NCBI GenBank assembly: GCA_037975125.1
Contig: JAJQOW010000014.1
Coordinates: forward strand, 24,265,914-24,329,913
Reading direction: 5' to 3'
Source: Latrodectus hesperus
Lineage: Eukaryota; Arthropoda; Arachnida; Araneae; Theridiidae
DNA: 64,000 nucleotides
This document shows, in pieces, positions 1-10,643 of this stretch. The translations under genes were made by a program, and so were the position numbers. The stretch's first letter is position 1, and the number at the start of each line of letters is the position of its first letter. Under the pieces are notes generated by a model that made no database searches, was not told the DNA's origin, and saw only the letters and a list, made by a program, of their open reading frames with translations.

Positions 1-390
1 AAATGTGTTACTTATGTATTAGCATTGATTTTCACGTCGGCAAAGATTATCTTTCCCCGTCTTAAAAGTAAAAGTTCACATGAAGCAAGATGGCGTATAG
101 TAAGTAAAATTTGGCTACAAATTAAATTCCCAAATAAGAATTCATTATGAAATGTGAACACCTTCTGAGTAAAATATGGCAGCTTTAAAAATGTTAGCCA
201 AAAAAGGGATCTATTATTAAATCTAGTAAAGCTGTTATTTTCTTACAGCAAACCTGAAAGAAATCTCAAGCATTCATTGGACGAAAAGAACGAGTTGCTC
301 AAATTTTAAGCTGTGACGTCACGTAATGTTAAGTCTACGGGAGTTGCTCAAACTGAAATCTGGGCAACTCTAATGTAATAGGGGCTTTAT
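1..390. other. AT-rich intergenic DNA left of the duplication
   Basis: No coding region or repeat family recognised. It holds a perfect CRE-type octamer TGACGTCA at 314-321 and two nearby copies of gagttgctcaaa (about 290 and 350). Nothing here is shared with the flank of the second duplication copy. Confidence 0.6.
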
Positions 391-522
391 AGTGTGGGCC
401 AACTTCATATACCATCACAGAAGAAAATACAGAGAGAACAGAGAAAGAAGGTAACATCCATGTCCGAACCGGGATTCGAACCCACACCTCAGGAACGCTA
501 GCCACTCAGCCGTTGGTCGGCT
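391..522 (-). repeat. tRNA-derived SINE, family B, at the duplication edge
   Basis: Read on the minus strand it has an A box (ggctgagtggctagcg), a B box (gggttcgaatcccgg), then catggatgttacc and a tail ending ggcccacact. The same family lies at 10460-10643 and 20920-21050. The 3' tail is cut at the duplication boundary. Confidence 0.8.
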
Positions 523-2029
523 TATTTCAAAATATTTAGTAATATATATTTATTTGTTTTAATCGACGTGATTATTTGAGCAAAAGCTATTTATAATATT
601 TCAATTTTTAGAAAAGAAACACATTATTTTCTTTACACTTCTATAAATTCATGAATAATTAGTTAAACACAATATTTACTCAGATAATTATACTTGCCAG
701 AATTCCCGATTTTGCCAGGGCAGTGCTGATGTATACTGTGTCCGGTTTACTGCGTGTCCCGATAAATTTAATTTTATAGATGACCAGAAAAGTCCTAAGG
801 TAATTGTGAAGGATGTTATTTTTTTATAATTACTTTGTCATTCATTTCTTTGTACTATATGAAAACTATAGAAAAGTAAAAAAAAAAAAATAGCGCTTAC
901 TGCAGTTGTTTTGAATAGTGAGAAATAAAAAATGTCAGACACATTACAGATAAAATTTTATTTCGAATAACAAGTAATGATGCAATGGAAAAGTAAAAGA
1001 GTGAAAAACGGAAAACAAAAGCGATAACATGAGGGAAAAGCAAAAATCGAGTAAGCTAACATTGAGAGCCAATTATAAATTATGTACATCTCCCTCATCA
1101 AAAATCAATGTAGCTTTGCAGCTCTCCTTCTGGAATATTTTCTTGCTGACATTGGATGTTGCGAAGAAGCGAAATGGAAAAAAAGATCTCCGGGAACATC
1201 TGAAAAATAAAGAAATTCATGAAAAATAATTCATTAAAATACGTATTTCAGTCACAGAACAGCGAAAGAGTGAAAACTATAGCAACGTTTATTGGAGTTT
1301 TTTTTTTTTTTTTTTTTTAAACACTTCAGAAATCTGCAATAATTATTTAGTAAATATAAACTGATTGTGGCAACATGTGGAATTGCAAGTCAGGCAACAT
1401 GTGGAATTGCAAGTCAGCATTTATTTCTCATTTTGTTAACAGGATTAAACTCGCTGATTTGTAATTTGATAGTTTTAGAACATTAGTTTCTTTTTTTCTA
1501 TTTTTTATTTGTAATAGCGTAATTTTTTAAATTTGTGTTAATCAACAATTTTTTGACACCTGATTCCTGATGCAATTATTTGAATGGTTTCTCTGATTAC
1601 TTAGATAGTTTCATATGCCGTTAGAATTATCTGTTTGGAAAACAGCGCCATTTTTTTTTCATATTTTTTATATGGTTACAATCTTTCGCTCAGAATAAAA
1701 TTTTAAGAAATGTAGAATATAGCGATTTTGTCCATTAGTTAAAAAAATTTACATGTAACAGTTAATGACTAAATTGAGCTGATTTATTTGTAAAACGTGA
1801 AATTGTATTAGGGAATATTTATTTCTTATTTTGCTATCGAATTCAAATCCGTTCATTCATAATTATATTTTAATATTTCAGAGCATAACTTTTTTTCTCC
1901 TGTCATTCATTTTTTAAATTTGGTTTAACATTTTTCGGAGGATTAATCCTTTAGAAGATTTATTGTTTCTGCTTTTACTTTCGTTAGAGTTAGTGGATTG
2001 GAAAACATCGTCTTTCGTTCCAATTGAAT
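523..2029. other. Duplicated non-coding AT-rich stretch
   Basis: No gene supported. Short open frames here are AT-rich, lack splice context and change between the two duplication copies. It contains an A-tract near 878-890 and a T-tract near 1300-1318, whose lengths differ between copies, and the 24-bp VNTR listed separately. Confidence 0.6.
1369..1416 (+). repeat. 24-bp tandem repeat, 2 units
   Basis: Two identical adjacent units beginning ggcaacatgtgg and ending ttgcaagtca. The right duplication copy has three units at 21910-21981. Confidence 0.95.
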
Positions 2030-2480
2030 TGATGTCCACATCACTTTATTACAATTCTCATTGGTTTAAAATATCCATGACGTCAAATGACGTTTCATCC
2101 ACGTCGCATCGTATTGACACGGAGTTGTACATCAGACTTGTCGACGAATTTGCTACCTGCCTTTAAATCGTTTTCTTCGAGCGGCAGCAAACAAGGCGAA
2201 GTTCATCATCAAATGTCTGAGAATATTGTCGAATTTCATTTTTTTTAATAAAAATTTCTTATATAAAGACAAAAGCATTGGTTTGAGAAGGCATTTTCCA
2301 TTAATTCAAGCCATTAACATGTTGACAATGGAACAAAAGAAAAAGCAAAATGAAAAAGACAAAACAAATCCACTTTATAGTTAGTTTAAATCAACAAGGA
2401 AGATTTAAATTTTTATAAATTTCATTAATTGATAGAATTCTAAATTAATAATTGCAATATTTGTAAACCATCTCTTTTAA
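2030..2480 (+). repeat. CRE-core repeat, copy 1
   Basis: This block recurs in the right duplication copy (about 22595-23046) and, much more diverged and inverted, at about 15990-16490. Shared blocks include attctcattggtttaaaat, cgacgaatttgct, ttcgagcgg, aattcaagccattaac and gaaaaagcaaaatgaa. It is either an old interspersed repeat or an ancient local duplication. No coding capacity is shared by the three copies. Confidence 0.8.
2050..2112 (+). promoter_or_regulatory. CCAAT/CRE core conserved between diverged copies
   Basis: An inverted CCAAT (ATTGG, 2060-2064) lies 14 bp upstream of a perfect CRE palindrome TGACGTCA (2078-2085), followed by tgacgtttcatc and acgtc. The same order and near-identical spacing are kept at 22643-22650 and in the inverted distant copy at 16407-16430. 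This is the best-conserved part of the repeat, which suggests a promoter or enhancer. Function is inference. Confidence 0.45.
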
Positions 2481-3454
2481 ATGTTAAGACAGATGCCTTG
2501 GTTAAACTAACATTAAAAACTTTCTATAATTTCTTTTTTATATTTCTTACATGTTTGTAATAATTTATAAAAGAGCAAATTTTTTGATTATTAAAATTTC
2601 TAACCTAATTCGGATGACAGCGACATGCTCAGTTTTGTTAAAAAAATCGCCAAAAACTGCTGTAGTAACCATACCATCACTTTCACCGAAGATTTATTCA
2701 TTTAATAATTTTCAAATCTTTGGATTCAATGTTGGTTAAACTTGAAATCTTAATTATTTTTTGCTCTTTTGCAAAAAGTTTTGTGTTTTGAACAAAAGAC
2801 AAAGTGTTTTGAAGAAAGGGACAGTGTCATTTGAACTTAATAAAATGTACAGTCATTTTCCATTGGTGGAACGACTGATGATTTTGAGGACAGGGAAATT
2901 TATTAACGGCATGGAGGCTGTCCAAAGATATAGAGTCATGAGGATTGGCGTTATCTTGTTAAAAAATACTGCCCGGATGATGTGCCATGAAAGGCTGTTG
3001 TGCTCAGGATTACTAAAGTATGCGATTACATCTCACACCATCGCATCATGGGTAATGGCTCCATGCTTTTGTGATCCTGATTGACACATTTTCCATGGCA
3101 CTTCCATTCGTGTGCATATCCCTGAGGGATTCATTGCTGAATAGTATGCTGATAGTCTGATGCCGGGTAATTTAAAAAGATCAGAGCTAAGCACATAAAA
3201 AAGCTTTCCTCTCATTCAAAAATGGAATATCTACATACTCAAGAATATATTCATACTATGTAAAGCATTAATGTTTTCGGCGCTGTCGAATTCAATGCTT
3301 ACTAGTTGATTTTTATAGATTTTGATAAATTTCTTTTAGAGGAAATTTTTTTTAATTTTTCGATTAGTTTTCACGTGACATATTGAAACAAGTGTGATGT
3401 GTGCTGGTTATGCATGTTTTAAGTGAATAAATACTGCCTAATTTTTTAAAATAA
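2481..3454. other. Duplicated stretch without a supported gene
   Basis: An open frame of about 107 codons at 2761-3084 is present in both duplication copies but has no recognisable domain, no splice context and no family resemblance. I do not call it a gene. Confidence 0.5.
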
Positions 3455-3812
3455 TTAGTTTACCACGTACACACAATCACCAGTCACGCCAATTATGAAT
3501 GAAATTCAGGTTTTCACCATAGCCTAATGGTAGAACTGCGCTCTTCAAAGCAAAATGCCCCAGATTCAGTTCTAGCCAATGATGAGTTCTTCATGTACAT
3601 CTGTCAGGGTGACTCTGGTTAGAAATCACTTTACCACAAACACAAAATCATCAGACACGCCAATAAAAATATAAATGAAATTCAGGTATTCATATCATGG
3701 CCTAATGGTAGGACAGCACTCCTCAAATCAAAATGTCACAGATACAGTTCCAACCAATGTTGAACAATAGGAGATGAGTTCTTCTTGCACCTGTGTCAGG
3801 GTGGCTGATTAG
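3455..3812 (+). repeat. Tandem pair of tRNA-like SINE units
   Basis: Two ~171-bp units repeat head to tail. Each starts tttaccac..acacaa..atca, continues with a cacgccaa..aaatgaaattcagg block, then an A-box-like element (tagcctaatggtag, tggcctaatggtag), a B-box-like element (gattcagttct, gatacagttcc) and tgtcagggtg. A diverged dimer or tandem insertion. Confidence 0.7.
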
Positions 3813-3929
3813 AAATATTTTCTTTATTTAACAAGTCAATACAGTCCAACATCTATTCAAAAAATTTAAGCGTAATTTACGTGGTGGGCATGAAAATGAT
3901 CTTCAACAGACTCAAGTTGTCAAGTGCCC

Positions 3930-4215
3930 ACTACATGGTTATTGTTGCACCAGCATGTTTCACTGTATTTAACCCTGAGTTGGGCACTACCAGTTAGATA
4001 GAAGTATTCGGGTTGAAATCATTGCTATTTAGAAGCAGGGACCAAGAAGAGAACCCCCTATAGTTGACTTATCATCCTCATTTCCCTTGAACGACATTGT
4101 GATTATGACCAATATAACGTGCCCCAGTAGTCCTTAGTGAACTTGAAACATTCACTCAGGAATTCGATCTCATTATCGAAAGGTAAGCCGATCAAATCAA
4201 CCAGACTACCGCGGC
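3930..4215 (-). repeat. Degraded SINE, family D
   Basis: On the minus strand a tRNA-like head (gccgcggtagtctggttga, then gagatcgaattcc) leads to a body with tggtccctgcttc and cttctatctaactggt and an end catgctggtgcaacaata. The same body and end occur at 48640-48865, and the end alone at 11745-11790. Confidence 0.55.
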
Positions 4216-4794
4216 CTCAACCACTAAAGGGTATCAAGCATGAGAACTGAAGTATTTTGTAAGGAAATTTTAAATATCACTTTGTTTTTTCCTGGTTAGA
4301 ATATAGAATCATCTGCCTGCAAACAAAGAATCCCAGGATATGAAAGATCAAGCTCTAATACGATTGATTTTTGCTTAACAGCTTTAGAAAAAGTATGAAA
4401 GCTCAGTAATAAGAAAGGAGTAAATGTATCCTCAGAGTATCAATTGAATGTCATCAATTGAATATTTACCTATTTAATGGCCAAGTCACTTGTTAAGATA
4501 CAATTATAGATACGGAATCTTGTAGAGGATTTAAGGCGTTTTTATATATGTCCGAAAACAACAGTGCATCTCCTATAATTATAGGCACAATTACAGTGAA
4601 AAAACTTCTTTTCTCGACACTAAGGTATGTTTGACTTCATAATTGTGTACCGTATGATATTTTAAGGAGCTAGAAATGTCTGTAACCAAACGGAATCTTG
4701 TAGAAGAGACTCTTACGAACATTTTGATGTATTATTATTTAAGATTCCTTTGTTAGAGTCATAACATTCGTCATTTTCATATTGTCCTGTATAT

Positions 4795-4842
4795 ATAAAA
4801 AGCATAAGCCCTGTATTTAAATACAGGGCTTATGCTTTTTAT
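4795..4842. repeat. 48-bp perfect palindrome
   Basis: The arm 4795-4818 is the exact reverse complement of 4819-4842, with no spacer; the centre is ctgtatttaaatacag. The right duplication copy (about 25385-25424) has lost two bases from the left arm, shortening the perfect part to about 40 bp. Confidence 0.95.
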
Positions 4843-4994
4843 TCCATAATATTGCTCTTATGGCTATTTATTGAACCGAACAAAAGGGCGTGCCTAATGT
4901 TTTAAAGCTCTGCATTATCGAGTATATGTTTTAAACACTGACGGATGAGAAAATTAAATTTGCTGCCAATATCTTTATTACTGCTGATATAAAA

Positions 4995-5258
4995 TCTAAA
5001 CTAAACTCTGTGGCTAACACCTCATGTGGGCCAAAGCCTACAGTGTATATCTCTGTTTTTCTGACCGAGCGGCTCTGGGGTGCGAAGCATATGTCCCGAT
5101 TAGGTGGTCAGCCTAACGCGAAACCCCTAGTGTTTAGTTCCCAAACATGCTTGGTACTCTGTTTATCAACCCACTGGAGGAATGAAAGGCTGAGTCGCCC
5201 TTGCCCAGCCCAATGACTGAACTTCGGACCTGTGCCGTTAGTGGGAGCGTGAAACGGG
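4995..5258 (-). repeat. tRNA-derived SINE, family A, 5'-truncated
   Basis: Minus-strand copy of the family whose full form is at 59672-59946: gcgtttcacgctccca, cacaggtccgaagttc, then the body and a 3' tail gagtttagtttag. The A-box part of the tRNA head is missing. Confidence 0.8.
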
Positions 5259-5494
5259 CTTATTGCTGATATATCTATACAATTTATATTTTTGAACTTA
5301 ATTCCAACCATATTCTTAAGTATGATGAGCTTTTAGTATAATTTCTTGAGAAAGTTTTACTGTGATATTTTTCATTGTAAAATAAATTCATTGGCCATTT
5401 TTTAGGTGAACATTCAATGAAATAACTGTTGAAAGATAATGCTAGATGATAAAATAAAATATTTTGTAAAATACTTCGTTTCTACTGATGTAAC

Positions 5495-5747
5495 TAAACT
5501 ATGCTCAAGGGTGTGCCAACCAACCTTACGGTGCACTGATCTATCTGTTTTCATGACCGAAGGCCCTGAGCTGCAAAGCATATGTACCAATTAGGTGGTC
5601 TAGCTAATATGAAACTCTCCATACTTAGTATTCAGTTTCATGCACTCACTAACGGATGGAAAGCAAAGTCGACCTAACTCAGCCAGAGGATTGAGTCTTG
5701 GACCTGTGCCTTGGGAGCACGAATGAATACCACCACGTTATCGGATT
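5495..5747 (-). repeat. tRNA-derived SINE, family A, diverged
   Basis: A second, older minus-strand copy: cttcggtcatgaaaacag, tatgctttgcagctcag and the head cacaggtccaagactcaatcc can be aligned with 59672-59946. Confidence 0.7.
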
Positions 5748-5852
5748 TCCCTGTTGATATTGTAACTTATTTTATGTTGCTGAATTTCTTATCCATCTGA
5801 AATGGTTAAATAATAAATAACACATTCGAATCATTGTTTACATATACTATAT

Positions 5853-6577
5853 ATTAGGTTAAGGAATAAGTTCGCAGCGTTTTTACTAAAGGCATTTATT
5901 TAAACAAAAAACAATAATTATATCAATAAGTTAATCAATTATATATTCACCATTGCTGTTTGCAACTTCTTCCCACCTCTTGACCCATTTGTTGATGCCG
6001 TTCCGCCAAAAATCGCTTGCTCTGGTGTCAAAGAAGTTGTTGAGCCAATTTTTAAGGACCTCTTGGTGCACCGGGAAAGGCTCGAAAAGAATGCCACAGT
6101 CAACAAGGAGCTCTACATTGCCCAGCTACACCGCGTGAATGAGGCTATTCGACTGAAAAGACCTGATCGACATGGTCAAACCATACTCCTTCTCCACAAC
6201 GCCAGGCTTCATGTTGCACAAGTCGCCAAAGCCGCACTCCAAGAGCTCGAATGGGAGGTCCTTCAGCATCCGCCGTATTCTCTGGCTTTGCACCGACCGA
6301 TTACCCTCTTTTCCCCTCCTTGTCAAACTCATATGAAGGGCGTTACCTTCGATAACAAAGAGGTCTTTAAAAACTGGCTCAACAACTTCTTTGACACCAG
6401 ACCAGGTGATTTTTGGCGGAACGGCATCAACAAATGGGTCGAGAGGTGGGAAGAGATTGTAAACAGCAACAGCGAATATATAATTGATTAACTTATTGAT
6501 ATAATTATTGTTTTTTTGTTTTTGTTTAAATAAAAGTCTTTGGTAAAAACGCCACGAACTTATTCCCCAACCATATG
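5853..6577 (+). mobile_element. Fold-back mariner derivative, copy 1
   Basis: Its two ends are inverted repeats of about 205-210 bp (5853-6063 and 6357-6577). These are not ordinary short mariner ends: each arm contains the last ~45 codons and 3' UTR of the transposase, including gacaccagaccaggtga on one strand and its complement on the other. Between them lies the C-terminal third of a mariner transposase. So the 5' two thirds of a mariner was replaced by an inverted copy of its own 3' end. The end motif is ggttaaggaataagttcg / ggttggggaataagttcg. Confidence 0.85.
6063..6491 (+). pseudogene. Mariner transposase C-terminal fragment
   Basis: An open stretch of about 142 codons matches the C-terminal third of mariner (DD34D) transposases: HRERLEKNATVNKELY, VAQVAKAALQELEWEVLQ, NNFFDTRPGDFWRNGINKW and a terminal SEYIID. 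The second catalytic Asp, normally in HDNARPH, is lost (LLHNARLH), and the PTDY region carrying the third Asp is frameshifted. The N-terminal HTH and first catalytic Asp are absent. It cannot encode a transposase; the right duplication copy keeps the last two Asp residues. Confidence 0.85.
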
Positions 6578-7501
6578 GAATTAAAAATTGAAATGTATTA
6601 TCTTCTAACTAAGATGATGGTTCATACGACAGTTGAGTGATCCTAATTCACATTTATTTTCTGGTAACCAAGATGGATTTATTACAATAGAAAATAATTT
6701 AATATCAATTGAAAAACGCAAAGCTTTCCTACAAGAAATATATTTCCTAAGCATTCTCATTTTAAATATTATATTTGGTTACGGGAAAGTTATGCTTGCA
6801 GCAATAGAAGGCAACCACTTTTAATAAATAACTTTTAGCGTTGTAATCATGAAGGATATTGTAGAAGCGACTATAAAATAAGTAAATATGTGTCCCATAG
6901 AAATGCATATTTTTGTTTCTAAGATTCGGAAAGTTATATAACATTTAGCACAACGATTTCGACAGATTCAATTTCCTGTTCACTTAAATTCCGTCATGAC
7001 AGTTAATGAAGCTCAAGTGTGAGTCTTAAAAAGCTTAAGTCTCAACTTATTGTCTCATTTTTCTCATGGTTGACTGTATTATTTCTGTTGTTCACGAATA
7101 GGAATTTGAGAAGCTCTAAATATATTTATGCCCCAAACGGTAGGACATGACTAGTGCATCATTGGCATTAAAAATGTTTCATTAAATAATGAAAAATTTT
7201 GCTTTTTAATAACAAACTTTTACCTACGCCTTAATATGTAACCACAGTTCTGGTTTTTAAGACAATATCTTTCTGAAAAATCTGAATCCTTTGAATTTAG
7301 AAGTGAAACTTCCAGGATAAACTGACAGACGATGCAGAATTGTAAGGTAAGTACGTGAAACAAATGAACACATTGTAAATGCATAATGCTTCTAGGTTCA
7401 AAAATTTTGTGTAAAAAAAATTAAAAACGATCGTGCCATCAATGTGTTTTTGAATTGTGGTTACCTGATTTTTATAGAAAGTTCCTCTGCCGAAGACATC
7501 T
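6578..7501. other. Duplicated AT-rich stretch, no gene seen
   Basis: No conserved coding frame or repeat family recognised. The right end (about 7300-7500) is the 3' flank of the minus-strand peptide gene and holds a possible 3' UTR splice donor on that strand (aatcag|gtaacc, near 7463). Confidence 0.5.
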
Positions 7502-7726
7502 CTATCCCAAAGGATGTCTGTCGCAGTTGCAGAAGTTGCCCCCTTCTGGGGGATCCTTGGTGCAAAGGAACTGGCAGATGTTGCTTCGGAATGAGGGATC
7601 GTTGTGGGCCACATCTAGACCCTCAGGGCTATGAAAAACAGGAGCCGCTTGCGCTGTTGACGTGGCCGCCATGGACAGCAAGCAAGCAACTGTCAGGCAG
7701 AACACCAATATGCGAGTATTTCGCAT
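7502..7726 (-). CDS. Small secreted four-cysteine peptide, left copy
   Basis: A 74-residue precursor on one exon. Residues 1 to about 26 form a classic signal peptide (MRNTRILVFCLTVACLL, then an Ala/Ser/Thr-rich end before Ala-Pro), so the product is probably secreted. The mature part is about 47 residues with four Cys spaced C-x3-C-x10-C-x-C in NICQFLC...NFCNC. A single Arg precedes SNICQ and could be a processing site, and the last residue before the stop is Gly, a possible amidation donor. The start ATG lies 9 nt after a good acceptor (attttcag), implying a 5' UTR intron; a donor (atcag|gtaacc) follows the stop by about 35 nt. I do not recognise the family: neuropeptide-like, antimicrobial or toxin-like peptide are all possible. 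Confidence 0.7.
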   Translation of the reverse strand: MRNTRILVFCLTVACLLSMAATSTAQAAPVFHSPEGLDVAHNDPSFRSNICQFLCTKDPPEGGNFCNCDRHPLG

Positions 7727-7739
7727 AGCATGCACTGAA

Positions 7740-8514
7740 AATATTTAAAGGTGGAATTTAGAAGTGGATGGCATACGTACATATAAATATAACTATCTTA
7801 TTTTACTATAAAAATCAAACTAGAGCAATATAAGTTAAAAGGAAAGACTCGTCAGGTTCCAAGATGATGAATCTTTCAATACACACAGCAAGTTATAAAA
7901 ATTTTAATATTGAATGATATATAGATATATATATGTGTGTGATTATCAAATGATTCATCGTGTTTTAAATGAAAGTATTTCAAAAAAGTATCAGATAAAA
8001 AAGTTGTGAATGATACGTCATAATGAAGAGCACAATTCTTTCACTTGATTATAAAGAATCTGTGTTTCCTCCCATGTTACAAAACAGACATTTTTAAGTA
8101 GTCAGTGACTTCATTATTTACGATCAATGTATAATCAGTTTTGTCAGAAATGAGGTGTGTGAAGAAAGTAATTTGTAAACATATCTTTTACTTATCTTCG
8201 AGGGGAAAAATAAGCATTAAAATCAAAGTATCACGGCGACTTATTGAAAAATCCTTCGGTACACAAAATTCATCGTTTCGATTAGTCTTCATTTTGCATC
8301 CAGACTGGTGAGAAGATGACCTTTCACGATTATAAAATTACAGGGAAATTATTCCTGAAGGTTAACTTAAAAGTCAAATATATAAAGCTAAAGGAGGTAA
8401 CTGCCCAATAAATTCAGTAGATAGCACTAAAACTACTGATAAAAAAGAAAAAAATCGTGTATGCATAAGAAGGAAATAAAACTAGAGCAGTACAATACAT
8501 ATACCGTGAAACTA
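7740..8514. other. Duplicated stretch between peptide gene and Tc1
   Basis: On the minus strand this is the 5' flank of the peptide gene, so it may hold its promoter or first intron. No TATA/initiator pair stands out. A short AT/GT microsatellite lies at 7917-7941; it is expanded to about 70 bp in the right copy. Confidence 0.5.
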
Positions 8515-9893
8515 CGCTGGTGTGCAGAAATTAAGGGAGAAACAGTTTTTCTAGTGCAGCGTTGCTCAGCAGTGTTCTAAATCGATAAAAATCGTACCAG
8601 AACATCCTCCAGGTGTAAGAATATGGAAAAAGTAAAAAAAAATTTCCAAAGGATTAAAAAGGAACTTATAGAAAAATGAGCATGGAGCAGAATGATAGAG
8701 ACGGCCTAAACATCCATGTGACAGCTCTCTAGCAAGAAACATCCAGCTTTTAGTAGGGGATATGATCTTCCCTGACTGCTGTGCAGGATTGACATCGTCT
8801 GTCCATATTGAGTATGGGGTTGTCAATAAGTTGTTGAGGTACTGCTGCCCATTCTTCTTGTAGCTCGACTCGCAGCTCCGGAATCGTTACTGGCGGTTGG
8901 TGACATGCCGCCAAGCGTCTCCCTAGAAAGTCCCACACGTGTTCGATTGGATTTATATCCGGGGACCTGCCGGCCAATCCATGCGTTCAATATCCTCACT
9001 TTCCAACAGCTCTTCGACAGCCTCTGTACGATGAGGTGGAGCATTGTCGTCCATGAAGAGGAACTGGGGACCCATAGCACCTCTAAAAAGACGCACATAA
9101 GGAAGGAGAATATCATTACAATAACGGGACCCTGTGACTGAACCTCCTTGGACGACATGAAGGTCAGTACGGGTACCAAGCATGATACCTCCCCAAACGA
9201 GAACACCGCGACCTCGAAACCGGTCCCTTTCGACGATGTTGGAGGGGTTATTGCGTGTTCCCCGCTCTCTCCAGATGTGTATGTGTCCAGAATCGGTAGT
9301 CAGAATAAATCTGCTCTCGTCCTTAAAGAGTACTTGACCCCATTGCTGATCCGTCCAGTTCTGGTGTTCCCGGTACCACACAAAGCGCCTTCTCCGGTGG
9401 GTAGACGTTAATAGCACACAACGTACAGGTCGTCGTGCGAATAGGCCACCATCGTGCAACCTCCTGGCGACTGTAAACCGTGATATCGGTCGACCATTCG
9501 TCTGTTGGAGGTGTCTCGCGATTTCTCTAGTCGTCTGCCGCCTGTTCCTTCTTGCCTGTAGGACCCTATACTGGTCGTCGACTGCCGTGGTTGCTCGTGG
9601 ACGATACTGCTGAATCTTCGGACAGCTGTTCCTGTAGTTTGAAATGCTCTTCAGATTCGTGAAACGATGCTTTGAGCGATTCCAAACTCCGCAGCAACAC
9701 ATGTCACACTTCGACCTTCTTCAATTTTCCCAATGATTCGAACTCGCCTGAGGTCATCTAGATGTCGTCTACGAGGTTGTCTGTTCATTATTTCCCACTG
9801 ATTAAGCAGCTCTACGTCGTTTAAACTGATATATGCCGTGCAATCGCTTTCACAGAAACGTTGAGCGTACACCGCCAGCCTGCTTTATACCTC
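8515..9893 (-). mobile_element. Tc1-like transposon, truncated by the duplication edge
   Basis: The left end (cgctggtgtgcagaaatta after a TA at 8513-8514) matches the terminal repeat of the complete copy at 29147-30695. The other terminal repeat is absent because homology stops at about 9893, inside the 5' UTR of the transposase. Confidence 0.9.
8750..9788 (-). pseudogene. Tc1-like DD34E transposase, broken
   Basis: Cut-and-paste transposase of the Tc1/mariner superfamily. From the ATG at 9788: an N-terminal paired-type HTH (MNRQPRRRHLDDL ... EGRSV..VAAEFGIA), a second HTH (ISRFTVARRLH), then the catalytic triad: Asp in FKDESRF, Asp in MDDNAPPHR and Glu in SPDINPIEHVW, with 34 residues between the last two. 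Three lesions: an in-frame TGA at 9651-9653 (codon 46, where the family has Trp), a 1-base loss near 9605 and a 1-base loss near 8967 (gacctgccgg versus gaccttgccgg in the other copy). Only the TGA is shared with the right copy. Confidence 0.9.
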
Positions 9894-9951
9894 TCGGGTT
9901 CAATTCTAAGGGTGAAACAAACCTTTGATTCAAAAATTTCCTTCTTTGTAG

Positions 9952-10154
9952 ATCATGAATATGACCTGTCTCCTAGAAACCATCCAATAAGACAATACGC
10001 AGAGGGTGTTGAAATACTTTACGACAACCATGATACAGTCGCATGTATCACAGAAATCATGAAAGTACTAAAGAAAAAGATTACGAGGAACATACCCCCA
10101 CATTTCCAAACTCTTCATCCTGGATTAAAAATTCACAGTATAAAACACACGTGA
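9952..10154 (+). CDS. Candidate terminal coding exon, unknown protein
   Basis: A pyrimidine-rich acceptor (tttccttctttgtag) ends at 9951 and is followed by a 66-codon open frame to a TGA at 10152-10154. It reads DHEYDLSPRNHPIRQY, AEGVEILYDNHDTVACITEI and on to a Lys-rich, Pro/His-containing end. The composition is balanced and looks more protein-like than other open frames nearby. I do not recognise the family. It begins about 60 bp right of the duplication breakpoint, so an upstream part of a gene may have been displaced. The alternative is a chance open frame. Confidence 0.3.
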
Positions 10155-10459
10155 CTACGTGGCCAGGTTCATGATAAAAATTTGATATATTATTGCTCTA
10201 AAGTTATGGTACATAATATTTTCAAATCTTTTTCAATAATTTATTATAAATTAGGCACCGTTAACATCTTTATTATGGACTTTGGGTGATTCGTAAGCAA
10301 GTATCAGGACTGTTAACCAATGATATCGACAAAATTCCTGGGGAATTTTTTCTAACGGCGGGCACTGGGGGACTAATCCTTTACCACAACGGGGGGCAGA
10401 AACTGCTACTCATTTACCGGTGGGAACCTGTGAACCAAATCACGGAGACGAGTAGCATT

Positions 10460-10643
10460 ACCCACGTCACTCCACCACAAACCCGTTTATAGGGTGGGCC
10501 ACATTCATACATCATCACGGAAGATAGGATAGAGAAACAGAGAGAACAAAGAAAGAAAGTAACATCCATGCCCAAACCGGGATTCGAACCCAGGACCCAA
10601 AGCTTAGGAGTCAGGAGCGCTAACCACTCAGCCATCGGTCGGC
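10460..10643 (-). repeat. tRNA-derived SINE, family B, long copy
   Basis: Minus strand: gccgaccgatggctgagtgg (A box), gggttcgaatcccggtttgg (B box), catggatgttactttc, a CT-rich body, ggcccaccctataaacgggt and then ttgtggtggagtgacg. This is the most complete family-B copy in the window. Confidence 0.85.

Larger units (their letters stand above)
391..9893 (+). repeat. Segmental duplication, left copy
   Basis: This segment is repeated in the same orientation at 20920-30537 with scattered substitutions and short indels. The left edge falls inside a minus-strand SINE at agtgtgggcc, and sequence outside it differs between copies. The right edge falls inside a Tc1 transposon at about 9893, after tgctttatac. 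Offsets drift from about 20530 to 20644 because of indels, for example an extra VNTR unit and a longer (AT)n tract in the right copy. It could be a genuine dispersed duplication or two haplotypes wrongly placed in one contig. Confidence 0.95.

Noticed and set aside
2761..3084. 107-codon frame present in both duplication copies
   Set aside because: Presence in both copies is expected from the recent duplication; the two frames even begin differently, and no family resemblance is seen.
7444..7728. Plus-strand 94-codon frame with many Cys opposite the peptide gene
   Set aside because: Not preserved in the right copy, where the plus-strand frame is different; the minus-strand frame has a signal peptide and is intact in both copies.
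8905..9411. Plus-strand open frames inside the Tc1 (also at 29581-30054)
   Set aside because: They are antisense shadows of the transposase, which has all expected motifs on the minus strand.
10560..10640. Possible tRNA gene (A and B boxes)
   Set aside because: Same head occurs in several copies with a shared downstream body, so it is SINE family B.
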